From Kiritimatiellia bacterium (GTDB lineage Bacteria; Verrucomicrobiota; Kiritimatiellia; RFP12; UBA1067): a stretch of 51,813 nt of DNA. Where the stretch lies: assembly GCA_028686345.1 (NCBI GenBank), contig JAQUCE010000027.1, forward strand, positions 1 to 51,813, written 5' to 3'. The position numbers and the translations under genes are program-made. Under the pieces are notes generated by a model. The model saw nothing but the letters and a program-made list of their open reading frames with translations, made no database searches and was not told where the DNA came from. Of the stretch, positions 25,237 to 34,156 are shown piece after piece. Positions within the stretch are counted from its first letter, which is position 1, and each line of letters starts with the position of its first letter.

Positions 25237-27084
25237 CTAGACACCCGCATCTCTGCGGCAGGCGGCCGAATCGCCGCTCCCCTTTTTGGAGATGTGCACA
25301 ATCACGCTCGATGCGCCCAGGTTTTTAAATCCGAGTGCAAGTAATATTTTTTCAAGGATGTTATCGCTCTTGCATACAAGTGACTCGACCTTGAAATTCT
25401 CCTTGCGGCAGAGGTCAGTGAAATCTTTCAGCGTGAAGAGGTGGATGTTGGGGGTGTCGTACCACTCATAGGGGAGCTGTTCATCTTTGGGCATGCGCCC
25501 GTGAAAGAGCAGGCTGGTGCGGACACCCAATGCGCCAAAGTTAGGAAATGTGACCACCGCCTGATTCGCCACCCGCAGAATCTGTTGTAAGAGCTTGCGC
25601 GGGCGCTTGATGGTTTGCAGGGTTTCACTCAAAACCGTCACATCAAAACTATGATCAGGGATGATCGCCAAACCATCGTCAATATCCTCAAGAATCACAT
25701 CGCACCCTTTGGCAACCGCGGCAATCACGGAATCAATATCAATCTCAACACCCGTGCCCTGTACCTGGTGGTGGTGCCGCAGGAGGTTGAGCAACGAGCC
25801 CTGGCCGCACCCGAGGTCAAGCACTCGGCACTTTTCAGGGATCATTTTAAGAATTTCACGGTAGCGCACCATCTTCTCCTCAGGCACAATCTTGCGGATA
25901 CATTTTCTTTTTTCGCCCGGGCGTGACTGAGAGAGGAAGGCATTGATAATGCGTTTCAGGTCCGCGGTATGTGTTAGAAAGGCATCGTGTCCGGCCGCGC
26001 CTTCAAGGTGGCAGTAAGAGACGCGCTTGTCCAGTTTCACCAGGGCTCTGACGATCTCGGTTGACTGCTCGCGGGTAAAGAGCCAGTCACCGTCCAGCGA
26101 GACGATCAGCAGTCGGGAGCAGATGCTCTCAAATGCTTTTTCGAGTGAGCCGTAGAACTCCTCGATATCGTACTCATCCATGGCCAGTGTGATATGCAGG
26201 TATGAGTTGGCGTCAAAGCGCTGGATAAATTTTCGCCCTTGGTATTCGAGATAGCTTTCAATCTGGAAGTAGGTGCCGAAGTTGCTTTCGCGCTTTACAT
26301 GGAAATCGGGTCCCGCCTCGATCCACTCAGCGCGTTTGGAGCGCCCGAATTTGGAGCTGAGCAGCTGCTGGGAAAGATAGGTGATGTGCGCTAGTTTCCG
26401 CGCACCGGAGAGACCGACCAGCGGCATGTCGCTGTTATAGTAGTCGCCGGTGTTCCAGTTTGGGTCAGAGGTGATGGCATGTCTGCCGACAATATCAAAG
26501 GCCAGCGCCTGGGTTGTCAGGGAGGCGGCCGAGGCCACCACGATTGCGCTTTCCACCTCGTGGCTGTGGCGGATGAGCCACTCAAGCACCTGCATGCCGC
26601 CAAAGCTGCCGCCAACCACTGCTTTGAGCCGGGTGATTCCCAGTTCGCGCAGAAAGAGCCGGTGCACTTCAACGATGTCCGACACGGTGATTTTAGGAAA
26701 TGAGGAGCCATAGGTCTCCCCGGTCTGCGGGTTGATCGAGGAGGGGCCGGTGGTACCTTTGCAGCCGCCGAGAATATTGGCGCAGATGACCTGATGGCTG
26801 TTTGTGTCAATACCCCTGCCAGGGCCGATCATGGCCTCCCACCAGCCATCCGGCTCTTCGCTCTCCGGGGATGAGCCCGCGGCATGGGCGTCACCGGTCA
26901 GGGCGTGGCAGATAAAGACCACGTTGTCCTGCGCTTCATTGAGGGCACCATAGCGCTCATAGGCAACATTGATCTCCTCCAGCACGCCGCCCTTTTTAAG
27001 GCTGAACCCCTCAGGCGGCAGGCTGAGCCGGATGGTTTGCGTCTCCGCTACGCCATAGGACTCCTCTATAATCGAATCATTCAT
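25237..27084 (-). CDS. metX: Fused homoserine O-acetyltransferase and MetW
   Basis: Residues 1-390 are a MetX alpha/beta hydrolase that acylates homoserine for methionine synthesis: HALTGDAHAAG, nucleophile Ser160 in GGSFGG, an Asp in SLDGDWLF (331 or 333) and His366 in AGHDAF. Residues 400-600 are MetW, a class I methyltransferase-like protein with VLDLGCGQGS at 421-430 and NFGALGVRTSLLFHGRMP. metX and metW are usually adjacent separate genes; here they are one 615-residue frame with no sign of a sequencing join. No strong Shine-Dalgarno sequence sits at normal spacing; GGAGGG is 20 bases upstream, within a hairpin region. Confidence 0.93.
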   Translation of the reverse strand: MNDSIIEESYGVAETQTIRLSLPPEGFSLKKGGVLEEINVAYERYGALNEAQDNVVFICHALTGDAHAAGSSPESEEPDGWWEAMIGPGRGIDTNSHQVICANILGGCKGTTGPSSINPQTGETYGSSFPKITVSDIVEVHRLFLRELGITRLKAVVGGSFGGMQVLEWLIRHSHEVESAIVVASAASLTTQALAFDIVGRHAITSDPNWNTGDYYNSDMPLVGLSGARKLAHITYLSQQLLSSKFGRSKRAEWIEAGPDFHVKRESNFGTYFQIESYLEYQGRKFIQRFDANSYLHITLAMDEYDIEEFYGSLEKAFESICSRLLIVSLDGDWLFTREQSTEIVRALVKLDKRVSYCHLEGAAGHDAFLTHTADLKRIINAFLSQSRPGEKRKCIRKIVPEEKMVRYREILKMIPEKCRVLDLGCGQGSLLNLLRHHHQVQGTGVEIDIDSVIAAVAKGCDVILEDIDDGLAIIPDHSFDVTVLSETLQTIKRPRKLLQQILRVANQAVVTFPNFGALGVRTSLLFHGRMPKDEQLPYEWYDTPNIHLFTLKDFTDLCRKENFKVESLVCKSDNILEKILLALGFKNLGASSVIVHISKKGSGDSAACRRDAGV

Positions 27085-27093
27085 ATTGTGTCA

Positions 27094-27119
27094 TCTAGGC
27101 TAGACCCTCCGAGTGAGGG
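27094..27119 (-). promoter_or_regulatory. Paired hairpins around the metXW ribosome-binding site
   Basis: On the minus strand CCCTC pairs with GAGGG (27115-27119 with 27105-27109), covering the only GGAGG-like sequence, and TCTA-GCC-TAGA (27094-27104) forms a second small hairpin between it and the ATG. The first would hide the ribosome-binding site; the second would shorten the spacing from 20 to about 9 bases. It does not match a riboswitch class that I recognise. Confidence 0.35.
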
Positions 27120-27139
27120 CTTAAACAAGGAAAACAAAA

Positions 27140-28318
27140 CTACCCTTTATCCGCCACCCCTGCATGAAACGCATTCATGCAGGGGGTATGAATGTTATCC
27201 ATGCCGGCCAGAACACTTAGCGCAATCGGCCCTGTTATCCGCGGTTCGATCACAGCGGAGGCGTTGGCCACGATAAGGCCTTCAGATCCCGTAAAAGTCA
27301 AAGAACCAAGCGTGTTATTCAGAGTGTTATCGAGCATCAACGTGCCGAGCATGTCGGACGCGCCCAGGGTCAGCGTCTGGCCCGGGAAGCTCAACGGTGC
27401 GGAGAGGTGCAATGCGCCTGCTGCCGCATCTGCGGTAAGCGTCGCGCCGTTGGTGATACGCACTGTGTCCGCGTCCATTGCTGTTGCAAGATCGAATTTA
27501 GTGATGGGAAAATCCGTGATGCCTGCGTTTACGGTGTGGGTGGTGAAGCGGTAAGCACCGTTTTTGTTTATCAGCAGCCAAGGCGGCAGGCGGCCCTCGG
27601 CGTTCATGAGCGACGGCGCATCGGCCAGAAACATCCGAATAACGTCTGGGAGTGTAATATGCAGTGTGCCTTGCGCTTCACGCTCGATCACTGCTGGCAG
27701 CGTCATTTCCTCTGTATATCCTGTCCGAAACACATTCTGTCCTGGCCCGACGATCAGCTTTCCTCCGGCAACCAGAAAACCTGTTGCCTGCTGCGAGTTA
27801 TTGTTGATCCGGCTGTTGGCCATACGCAGATCCCCGTCTGTCACAGGGTGCGAATAACGCGGTGAGAGAGAACCAACCCCCTTCAGGTCCACACAGGAGA
27901 AATTGGTGAAAAACGAGTTTGGTTCAAGGTTGATGTTACTGCCTCTGATGGTCAGGACACTGCCATCGCCGGTAATGGGCTGGCATAGTGTGATTCCGGC
28001 TGCGCGGGTAGAGAACGGATCCACCTAGATCACGGGATTGTTCTTCATAGTGAACGATTTTCCCGCTGAGGGGTTGAGCTTGAAATCGCGGGCTTTGACT
28101 GTAAGACGCGACAAGGAAACATCCAGATCAGGAGTCACAGCATATCCGGTCAGCATCGTGGCAGTGCTGTTGTCGCCGTTGGCGATAATATTGTTCCGCC
28201 ATTTCGCGGAGTCGCTCCAGTTACCGCCTGACGCCGCGCTCCAGGTGCCATCTGCACCGAAAGTCAACAGACCCGACAGCATTGCCAGCCCTGCGACAAA
28301 TAAAATTTTCTCTCTCAT
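27140..28318 (-). pseudogene. Broken PATR protein gene with an in-frame TAG
   Basis: A signal peptide (MREKILFVAGLAMLSGLLTF) after AAGGAGA is followed by the W-rich PATR opening (GTWSAASGGNWSDSAKW, GDNSTATM) close to that of the protein at 3222. After NNPVI a TAG at 28025-28027 stops the frame, yet the same frame stays open for 294 more residues of convincing PATR sequence (ITGDGSVLTIRGSNINLEP). It then ends abruptly in non-PATR sequence over a 12-bp hairpin, without the GxxFxxR tail of its relatives. This reads as a nonsense mutation plus loss of the 3' end. Amber readthrough is possible but unsupported. Confidence 0.75.
27157..27185. repeat. Perfect 12-bp inverted repeat at the end of the broken PATR gene
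   Basis: CCCCTGCATGAA (27157-27168) pairs with TTCATGCAGGGG (27174-27185) around a five-base loop. There is no adjacent T run on either strand, so it is not a classical intrinsic terminator. Confidence 0.85.
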
Positions 28319-28588
28319 ATCAATCTCCTTATCGTGATACCGTTCACGGGGTGTTTCGGGGTATAATATAACCGAAATATGAGCCACAGCATATATTGGA
28401 CGCGGCAATAAAGTCAAGTGAAACTCCAATCTTTGATTTTGATTTGCCAATATGTATTGAGCCGTTTTAGTCAACGTGTTAAAATGCGGTTATTAATTTA
28501 AATAATTCAAGGATATGTTTTTTTGCGCAGCAACGCTGTGAAATCGATAAGTTGTTTATGGGCTTGAATTAGAAAGCGGGGGATTTAA

Positions 28589-30553
28589 ATGCGTATTAGT
28601 TTGTACTGTCTTGCTGTGTTAATCGGATTGAATCTCAATGGGGCGGATGCTGTTAAATGCACTTCGCCGGATGGGAATAACATTATTGCGTTTAAATTAG
28701 TGGATGGGATGCCGCAATATGATGTCACTTTTAATGGCAAGGCCGTTATCAGTGATTCCGCACTTGGGCTGAAGATCGAAAGCAAGCCGTTCGGCAAATT
28801 TGAACTCAAGGACACTAAAAAAGATAGTCATGACAGCACCTGGAAACCGGTGATTGGCGAACGTGAATCTGTGCGCGATCATTACAACCGAATTATCGTG
28901 ACTCTGCGTGAAGCTGCTGAACCCCATCGGGAACTGGGGGTTGAGTTCAGAGCCTATGATGAAGGCACGGTTTTCCGTTATCTGCTTTCAAAGCAAGCGC
29001 AGCTGGATGGGGCCGTGGTTTCCAGCGAGGCTACGCAATTTCGGTTTGCGGAAAATTTCGGTGTCTATCCGATTACATCAACAGAGGCTCTCTATGCAGA
29101 GGACCCAACCCCTGTCAATGATTGTAAGCGGGTATATATCCCATTGACAATTGAACTTGGTGGCGGGGCCATGGCATCGCTTTTCGAGGCCTATGTTGCC
29201 GAGCAGGCACCATGTGTCCTGGAGAAAAATGGCGAAAAAACACTGGCGCCAAAATTCAGAGAAGGCAAGCTGACCCTGACAACGCCGGTTGCTCTGACCT
29301 GGCGCGGCTTACTGCTTTCCAAGGATGTTGCCGGGTTGATCTATAATAGATACCTGGTTGAGACGCTCAACCCGCCTTGTGCCATTGAAGACACCTCATG
29401 GATCAAGCCCGGGATATTCATTGACCACTCCGGTGGTATTGTCACGGATAATATCAAGAAAAACATGGATTTTGCGTCTGAGCATGGTCTCGGTTATGTT
29501 CATATTGATTGGAGTTGGTATGGCACCGAACGCAAGTGGAGCGAAGAGGCGATCAAGCATTTTCAAGAGAAGATGCCTGAGGAGAGTCGTAAAAGGCTTG
29601 AGGGACAGGATTGGATCAAGAATACAACAGGCAACCCCATGACCGTTGCTCAGGGATATGTTCCCTACCTGCAGTTTAATGAGCGTTATTATCATGTGCT
29701 GAGCTATATTGACCTTGATATCCCTGAAATCATCCGCTATGGCAATACAAAGAATGTGGGACTTTCGCTCTATGTTAATGGCGGCACGCTGAAACCCTAT
29801 GGTGATCACGAGGTGGAGGATGTCTGGAAAACTATCTCCAGCTGGGGTGTTCAGGCGTTGAAGCCCGGTTTTGTCGCCTGTAACAGCCAGGAGGATGTCA
29901 AGTGGCTGCGTAATCTGGTTGCATTGGCTGCCAAATACAAGCTGGTCTTGAATATTCATGATGGCTACATTGCCGATGGAATGCGACGCACATATCCCAA
30001 CCTTCTAACGCAGGAGGGAGGCGGCGGGCGTGAAACAAACCCGACAATCAGCCATGAACTGATGCTGCCTTTCACCCGCCACCTGGTTGGCGCGCATGAC
30101 CATACGCCTACAATTTACAGCGGGGCGGACGGACGCACAAAGCTCTTTGAGCTGGCCCAGCTGGTTGTCTATCACGGTGCCCGCCAATCAGCTCGTAATG
30201 TCTATGGAAGCCGTAACAGTTTCGGTCCTGAGATCGAGTTTCTTGAGAAGGTGCCCACAATCTGGCAGGATGTGCGTATACTCAAGGCTGAACCGGGAGA
30301 TTGCATTGTCACAGCCCGTCGTAATGGCAGTCGCTGGTATATTGGCGGCATGAATGATGAGGATCCCCGTGATGTTAAACTGCCTCTTGATTTCCTTGAA
30401 AAAGGAAAGCAATATCAGGCAACAATCTTCTCGGATGTCAAAGAGTCACGTGATGCGCAGAAAAAGGTTATCCAGGTAACATCAGCTACAGTTCTTGATA
30501 CGGCAATGAATGCAAAGGGCGGTCTGGCTGTAATCATTGAGCCACTCCAGTAG
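28589..30553 (+). CDS. Glycoside hydrolase family 97 (alpha-glucosidase/alpha-galactosidase)
   Basis: This is a secreted or periplasmic exo-acting alpha-glycosidase, related to SusB. A signal peptide ends near NLNGADA. The N-terminal beta-sandwich is followed by a TIM barrel with HIDWSWYGTE, LSLYVNGGTL, WGVQALKPGFV and NIHDGYIADGMRRTYPNLLT, then QEGGGG. The position that holds a nucleophilic Asp in retaining members appears to be Gly in LKPGFV, which suggests the inverting branch; that is inference from memory. Length 654 is typical. GGGGGA lies seven bases before the ATG. It is divergent from the broken PATR gene. Confidence 0.88.
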   Translation: MRISLYCLAVLIGLNLNGADAVKCTSPDGNNIIAFKLVDGMPQYDVTFNGKAVISDSALGLKIESKPFGKFELKDTKKDSHDSTWKPVIGERESVRDHYNRIIVTLREAAEPHRELGVEFRAYDEGTVFRYLLSKQAQLDGAVVSSEATQFRFAENFGVYPITSTEALYAEDPTPVNDCKRVYIPLTIELGGGAMASLFEAYVAEQAPCVLEKNGEKTLAPKFREGKLTLTTPVALTWRGLLLSKDVAGLIYNRYLVETLNPPCAIEDTSWIKPGIFIDHSGGIVTDNIKKNMDFASEHGLGYVHIDWSWYGTERKWSEEAIKHFQEKMPEESRKRLEGQDWIKNTTGNPMTVAQGYVPYLQFNERYYHVLSYIDLDIPEIIRYGNTKNVGLSLYVNGGTLKPYGDHEVEDVWKTISSWGVQALKPGFVACNSQEDVKWLRNLVALAAKYKLVLNIHDGYIADGMRRTYPNLLTQEGGGGRETNPTISHELMLPFTRHLVGAHDHTPTIYSGADGRTKLFELAQLVVYHGARQSARNVYGSRNSFGPEIEFLEKVPTIWQDVRILKAEPGDCIVTARRNGSRWYIGGMNDEDPRDVKLPLDFLEKGKQYQATIFSDVKESRDAQKKVIQVTSATVLDTAMNAKGGLAVIIEPLQ

Positions 30554-30639
30554 CGTCACATATAGGCTGTTCACAGGATATCGTATTATGAATCCGACAA
30601 CATCGAGACGTTAAAAAAGATATTTGGAGGAAAGAAAAA

Positions 30640-30816
30640 ATGAGCGAGCTGAACAAACAGAGTCGTTGTAGTGGAGATGATACCTGCCGCCAGAGAATGA
30701 CATGTGCCGATTTTGCCGGCAGAGTGCTTGAGGTGCGTGATGCCAGGGTTAAGCAAGAGGCGGACGCACGAGCCGGAAAAAACCGGAAAGCAGCGGAGGC
30801 ACGGAAACAGCATTAG
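30640..30816 (+). CDS. Small hypothetical protein with three cysteines
   Basis: A 58-residue frame starts at ATG 30640 behind a strong GGAGG (30626-30630). It encodes MSELNKQSRCSGDDTCRQRM, then TCADFAGRVLEV and a charged Lys/Arg/Glu/Ala tail (AGKNRKAAEARKQH). The Cys pattern is C-x5-C-x5-C. I do not recognise a family. It lies 86 bases after the GH97 gene in a region otherwise made of repeats. The ribosome-binding site is the main reason to believe it; codon composition alone would not decide. Confidence 0.45.
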   Translation: MSELNKQSRCSGDDTCRQRMTCADFAGRVLEVRDARVKQEADARAGKNRKAAEARKQH

Positions 30817-31246
30817 AAAGTCAGTAATACAATGCGCTGATACAATATTTGTCTTTGACAAAGCGCTGAGGGAGGAGGTCCAGATCACTGGACATAGGGG
30901 GTCAAAACGGTTGCACTTTAATTTTGAAACCACAAGAAACCTAGCGCAGCTTAGCCGCAAAAAAACGCAAAAGTCGCAAAATCTTTCGCAACCACGATTT
31001 TGAGGTGACCTTTCAGGCCACAAATCTAACTTCTTTCCTCCCGGGGCTTCGCTTCGCTTGCCCCGGGCTAAGGTGAATACACCCCTTCGGGGTTCTCCTG
31101 ATTACTTGCACTACTCCATTATCGCTTTTCCAGTAACTTCCCAACAACCCGCTTTGGAGCAGGTTAAAGCCTGGACAACAAACTTAGAGTACGGGAAAGT
31201 CCGTATTCGGGCTGATTGGTTTTGGTGTGCATTCTTCGGCGGGTTT
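30817..31246. repeat. Gap with hairpins and an element fragment
   Basis: No gene is supported. TTTGTC-TTT-GACAAA lies near 30849-30863. CCCGGGGC pairs with GCCCCGGG (31040-31047, 31060-31067), and ACCCC-TTC-GGGGT lies at 31081-31093. A fragment of the composite element (TTGCACTACTCCATTATCGC and onwards) spans about 31105-31185. Confidence 0.6.
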
Positions 31247-31255
31247 TGGTATAAA
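31247..31255 (+). promoter_or_regulatory. Extended -10 promoter of the esterase gene
   Basis: TGG followed by TATAAA (31250-31255) forms an extended -10 element without a clear -35. It ends seven bases before the ATG, so the transcript would begin at or next to the start codon. Confidence 0.5.
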
Positions 31256-31262
31256 TAGAGTT

Positions 31263-32054
31263 ATGAAATTTTTGGCTTTAGGTTGTTTGGTCGCTCTGCC
31301 CGTGCTGGCGCAGTTTTCAGCGGATGAGCAGATGCGTTTTTGCTCTTATACGAATGAGATGGGTGAGGTGTTTGATTATCGGATGAGCGCCCCTCAGTTT
31401 CCCGCCCCTGGCCAGCGCTATCCCCTGATTGTTTTTTTGCATGGCTCAGGGGAGTGCGGTACGGATAACAAGAAGCAGATCAAAGTCGGGCTGCCAGCTC
31501 TGCTAAAAAGCCTGATGATGTTGAACCAGCAGGCAATAATTCTGGCCCCTCAGTGTCAGCAGGGCAACTGGTGGGTTCATAAGCTGGCCATGGAGGCGGA
31601 TTATAAGGCTGCGAAAAAACCGACGGCCGCCATGGAGGTGACAATGATGCTCTGCCGAAATGTTTTGGAGACCCAGCCAGTTGACCCTGACCGCGTTTAT
31701 ATCACTGGTCTTTCGCTCGGCGGATTCGGCGCCTGGGATGCAATCCAGCGCTGGCCGGATTTTTTCGCAGCGGCGGTGCCGATCTGCGGTGGCGGGGATC
31801 TCCACCAGGCGCGCCAGCTGAAGAAGCTGCCGGTGTGGGTCTTTCACGGCGACGCGGATAAGAGTGTCAATGTGGATTGCTCGCGGCGTATGGTTGAGGC
31901 GATCCGCAAGGCTGGCGGTCGCAGGTACCGCTACACCGAGTTCCCGGGGGTGGCGCATAACTCTTGGGACAGGGCCTATGCGGATCAGGAGATGATCACA
32001 TGGCTCCTGAATCAGCGCCGCAAGGCTAAGCGGCCGTTTTGGAAATTTTGGTAA
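31263..32054 (+). CDS. Secreted alpha/beta-hydrolase esterase (prolyl oligopeptidase/LpqC-like)
   Basis: This is a 263-residue exported serine hydrolase. A signal peptide (MKFLALGCLVALPVLAQ) precedes the fold; LIVFLHGSGECGTDN gives the oxyanion region, GLSLGGFGAWD the nucleophile Ser, HGDADKSV the Asp and GVAHNSWDRAY the His. Related proteins include carbohydrate esterases that remove ester groups from plant polysaccharides, which suits the nearby glycosidases. An upstream in-frame ATG at 31227 lies before the promoter. No Shine-Dalgarno sequence is visible at the chosen start. Substrate unknown. Confidence 0.85.
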   Translation: MKFLALGCLVALPVLAQFSADEQMRFCSYTNEMGEVFDYRMSAPQFPAPGQRYPLIVFLHGSGECGTDNKKQIKVGLPALLKSLMMLNQQAIILAPQCQQGNWWVHKLAMEADYKAAKKPTAAMEVTMMLCRNVLETQPVDPDRVYITGLSLGGFGAWDAIQRWPDFFAAAVPICGGGDLHQARQLKKLPVWVFHGDADKSVNVDCSRRMVEAIRKAGGRRYRYTEFPGVAHNSWDRAYADQEMITWLLNQRRKAKRPFWKFW

Positions 32055-32065
32055 GGAGAAGTACC

Positions 32066-34096
32066 ATGAAATACCGTCAATTCTATTGTGTCATATTTTT
32101 GTGTCTGACAGCGAGCGTGCTGGCCGAGACACCGCTCTTTGAAAAACCGCAGAGCTTTAAACAGCACACGCTGCTTGCGCATCAGATGGTTCAGGCCCTG
32201 CGCGCCGGCAATATTGAGCAGATGGAGGAGGTCTGTCGACAGGCAGTTGAGATCATGCCCCAGGATGCGACCTGGACTTACAATCTGGCCTGTGCCCTTG
32301 CATATCGTGAGGACAAGCAGGAGTCCTTGCAGATGCTGGAGCGTGCGATCCAGCTGGGGTTCAGGAATGTTGAGGCGATTGAGGCGGATAATGATCTCAA
32401 ACAGTTGAAAGCGGAGCCGCGGTTTGCGGAGTTGGTCGCGCTGGCGCGTGAGCTCAAAGACACGCCCGTGCCAGGGGTGCCGGTGGTGGTGCCCCCAACC
32501 GTTATGATGGGATTGCCGGTGGAGATCAATCCCTCCAACACCCTCTGGAATATGGATCTGGGCTGTTTCCAAAGTTTTTTCCGGCTGCTGCCGCCTGGTG
32601 GCGGGGATGAGGAGAGAGCGGCGGCTTATAGCGGGCCTGCCGCGGATCTGATTAAAAGCTGGCTGTCAGCTGGAGGCGCGGCTGGTAACCGGGGCGACCT
32701 CTATATGAACCGTGATCGGGGGCACTCTAAGATCAACGTCGCCGATTTTCCGGCGTTGACCCCGGTGGTTTACAGTGCCGAGGGGGTGGCGGCCAATGCT
32801 GATTACAACCTGCCGAACACGATTTTCGAGTATCCGCTGATTGGCAATTCATCGACCGCCATGACGCAGGGGCCCTACTGGCGCAGCTTGCCGCGCATGG
32901 CTTTGAGTGATCAGTTTTCCGGTATTCTGCATTGCCGACTCTACCTGAGCAATCAAATGTGGGTTTATCCTGAGCATCAAGATTACGACAGTGAGCTGGG
33001 GGATCTCTTTCCAATGAACGCCCCCTTTTACACCGTTGTACAAGGATCTTCTTACAGCGACAAGCCTTTTTTGCAGGCCTTTGCAGCTGCCATGGCAGCG
33101 TTCACGCCGGAGACCAAGCAATACCTGATAGGATCGAAATTGATGGCACCCACGCTGCAGATGCTGCTGCGCTACAACTCCGGTAGCCTCAAAAAGCCGG
33201 AGGATTATCTGGACGGTGCGGCACATCCAGCTGTTTTCGATGGAAAAGATCTGCATATAACCAATCTGGTGCAGATGGCGCATGAGCTGAAGCCCGATGA
33301 TGTGCCGCCAGTGGTAACCCTCCAGATCACCCGCGAGGATCAGAACATCTCCGGGGTTGATTACTTTGATCGAATGCCGGAGGTGCTTTTAAATACGCCT
33401 TGCAGCATCGGGCGGGTTGCGCGGGGTGTCGGCTATGAGCGGAAGATGGTGGTGCAGGCTCAGGCAGCGGTCAAGGGCACAGCTGAGTACCATTGGGTTT
33501 TGCTGCAGGGTGATCCGCAAAAAGTGCAGATCAAGAGATTGAACGCGGATGGCTCACGTGTTGAAATAACCCTTGGCTGGCATGGGTTTTACCGTCCAGT
33601 GAACCGTGATGGCAGCCCGCGCAGGCTGATGAGCGGTCGCGTGGATGTCGGCTGTTTTGTAAAGGGCAAGCGCTATTACTCTGCGCCGTCGATCGTCTCG
33701 GTCTACTATCCGCCCGCTGAGGAGAGAGTCTACAATGAGGCGCGCAGGATTATTTCGGTGGATTACCGCAACCCCCTGCAGCGCTACTCCGACCCCGCGC
33801 TCTTTGTGCAGAAGCTATGGAAGGATCTATACCTGTACACAGCCGCCGGAGAGCTGAAAGGCTGGTATCGCAAGCTGGACGACAGCACGGAGCGGTTCAC
33901 CTATGCCGGCCACAGGGTGCTGGAGAGCGACAAGCTCGACCGTCCGGTTCTGGCCTGTGCCGTGAGCTATCTGCCGCGGCAGGTGGGGGGCGATGCCGCG
34001 CTGCCTGTGATGACCCCTGTGAAGCTGGAGAGCAGGTTCAGCTATAAGTATAAGGATGAGCAGGATGAGATCGGTGAATTCGCGCCTGTGAATTGA
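32066..34096 (+). CDS. Secreted TPR-containing protein of unknown function
   Basis: A 676-residue protein with a signal peptide (KYRQFYCVIFLCLTASVLA). Residues 40-140 hold two or three TPR-like helical pairs (WTYNLACALAYREDKQESLQ). The remaining 530 residues are a region I cannot assign, with PPGGGDEERAAAYSGPAADL, LFPMNAPFYTVVQGSSYSDK and a C-terminal beta-rich part (VQAQAAVKGTAEYHWVLLQG). I see no catalytic motif. It starts 11 bases after the esterase stop behind AAGGAG, so the two are co-transcribed. The ordered, high-complexity sequence and good start argue for a real gene. Confidence 0.8.
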   Translation: MKYRQFYCVIFLCLTASVLAETPLFEKPQSFKQHTLLAHQMVQALRAGNIEQMEEVCRQAVEIMPQDATWTYNLACALAYREDKQESLQMLERAIQLGFRNVEAIEADNDLKQLKAEPRFAELVALARELKDTPVPGVPVVVPPTVMMGLPVEINPSNTLWNMDLGCFQSFFRLLPPGGGDEERAAAYSGPAADLIKSWLSAGGAAGNRGDLYMNRDRGHSKINVADFPALTPVVYSAEGVAANADYNLPNTIFEYPLIGNSSTAMTQGPYWRSLPRMALSDQFSGILHCRLYLSNQMWVYPEHQDYDSELGDLFPMNAPFYTVVQGSSYSDKPFLQAFAAAMAAFTPETKQYLIGSKLMAPTLQMLLRYNSGSLKKPEDYLDGAAHPAVFDGKDLHITNLVQMAHELKPDDVPPVVTLQITREDQNISGVDYFDRMPEVLLNTPCSIGRVARGVGYERKMVVQAQAAVKGTAEYHWVLLQGDPQKVQIKRLNADGSRVEITLGWHGFYRPVNRDGSPRRLMSGRVDVGCFVKGKRYYSAPSIVSVYYPPAEERVYNEARRIISVDYRNPLQRYSDPALFVQKLWKDLYLYTAAGELKGWYRKLDDSTERFTYAGHRVLESDKLDRPVLACAVSYLPRQVGGDAALPVMTPVKLESRFSYKYKDEQDEIGEFAPVN

Positions 34097-34106
34097 CAGG
34101 CAGTGG

Positions 34107-34135
34107 TTGCCGCGGATCAATTAATTCGGTATAAT
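34107..34135 (+). promoter_or_regulatory. Promoter of the mlaA-mlaC-RND operon
   Basis: TTGCCG (34107-34112), a 17-base spacer and a perfect TATAAT (34130-34135). The start would be near 34142, leaving a 15-base leader with GAGG before the mlaA ATG. Confidence 0.75.
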
Positions 34136-34156
34136 ATGAGGAATAATGAGGTTTTT

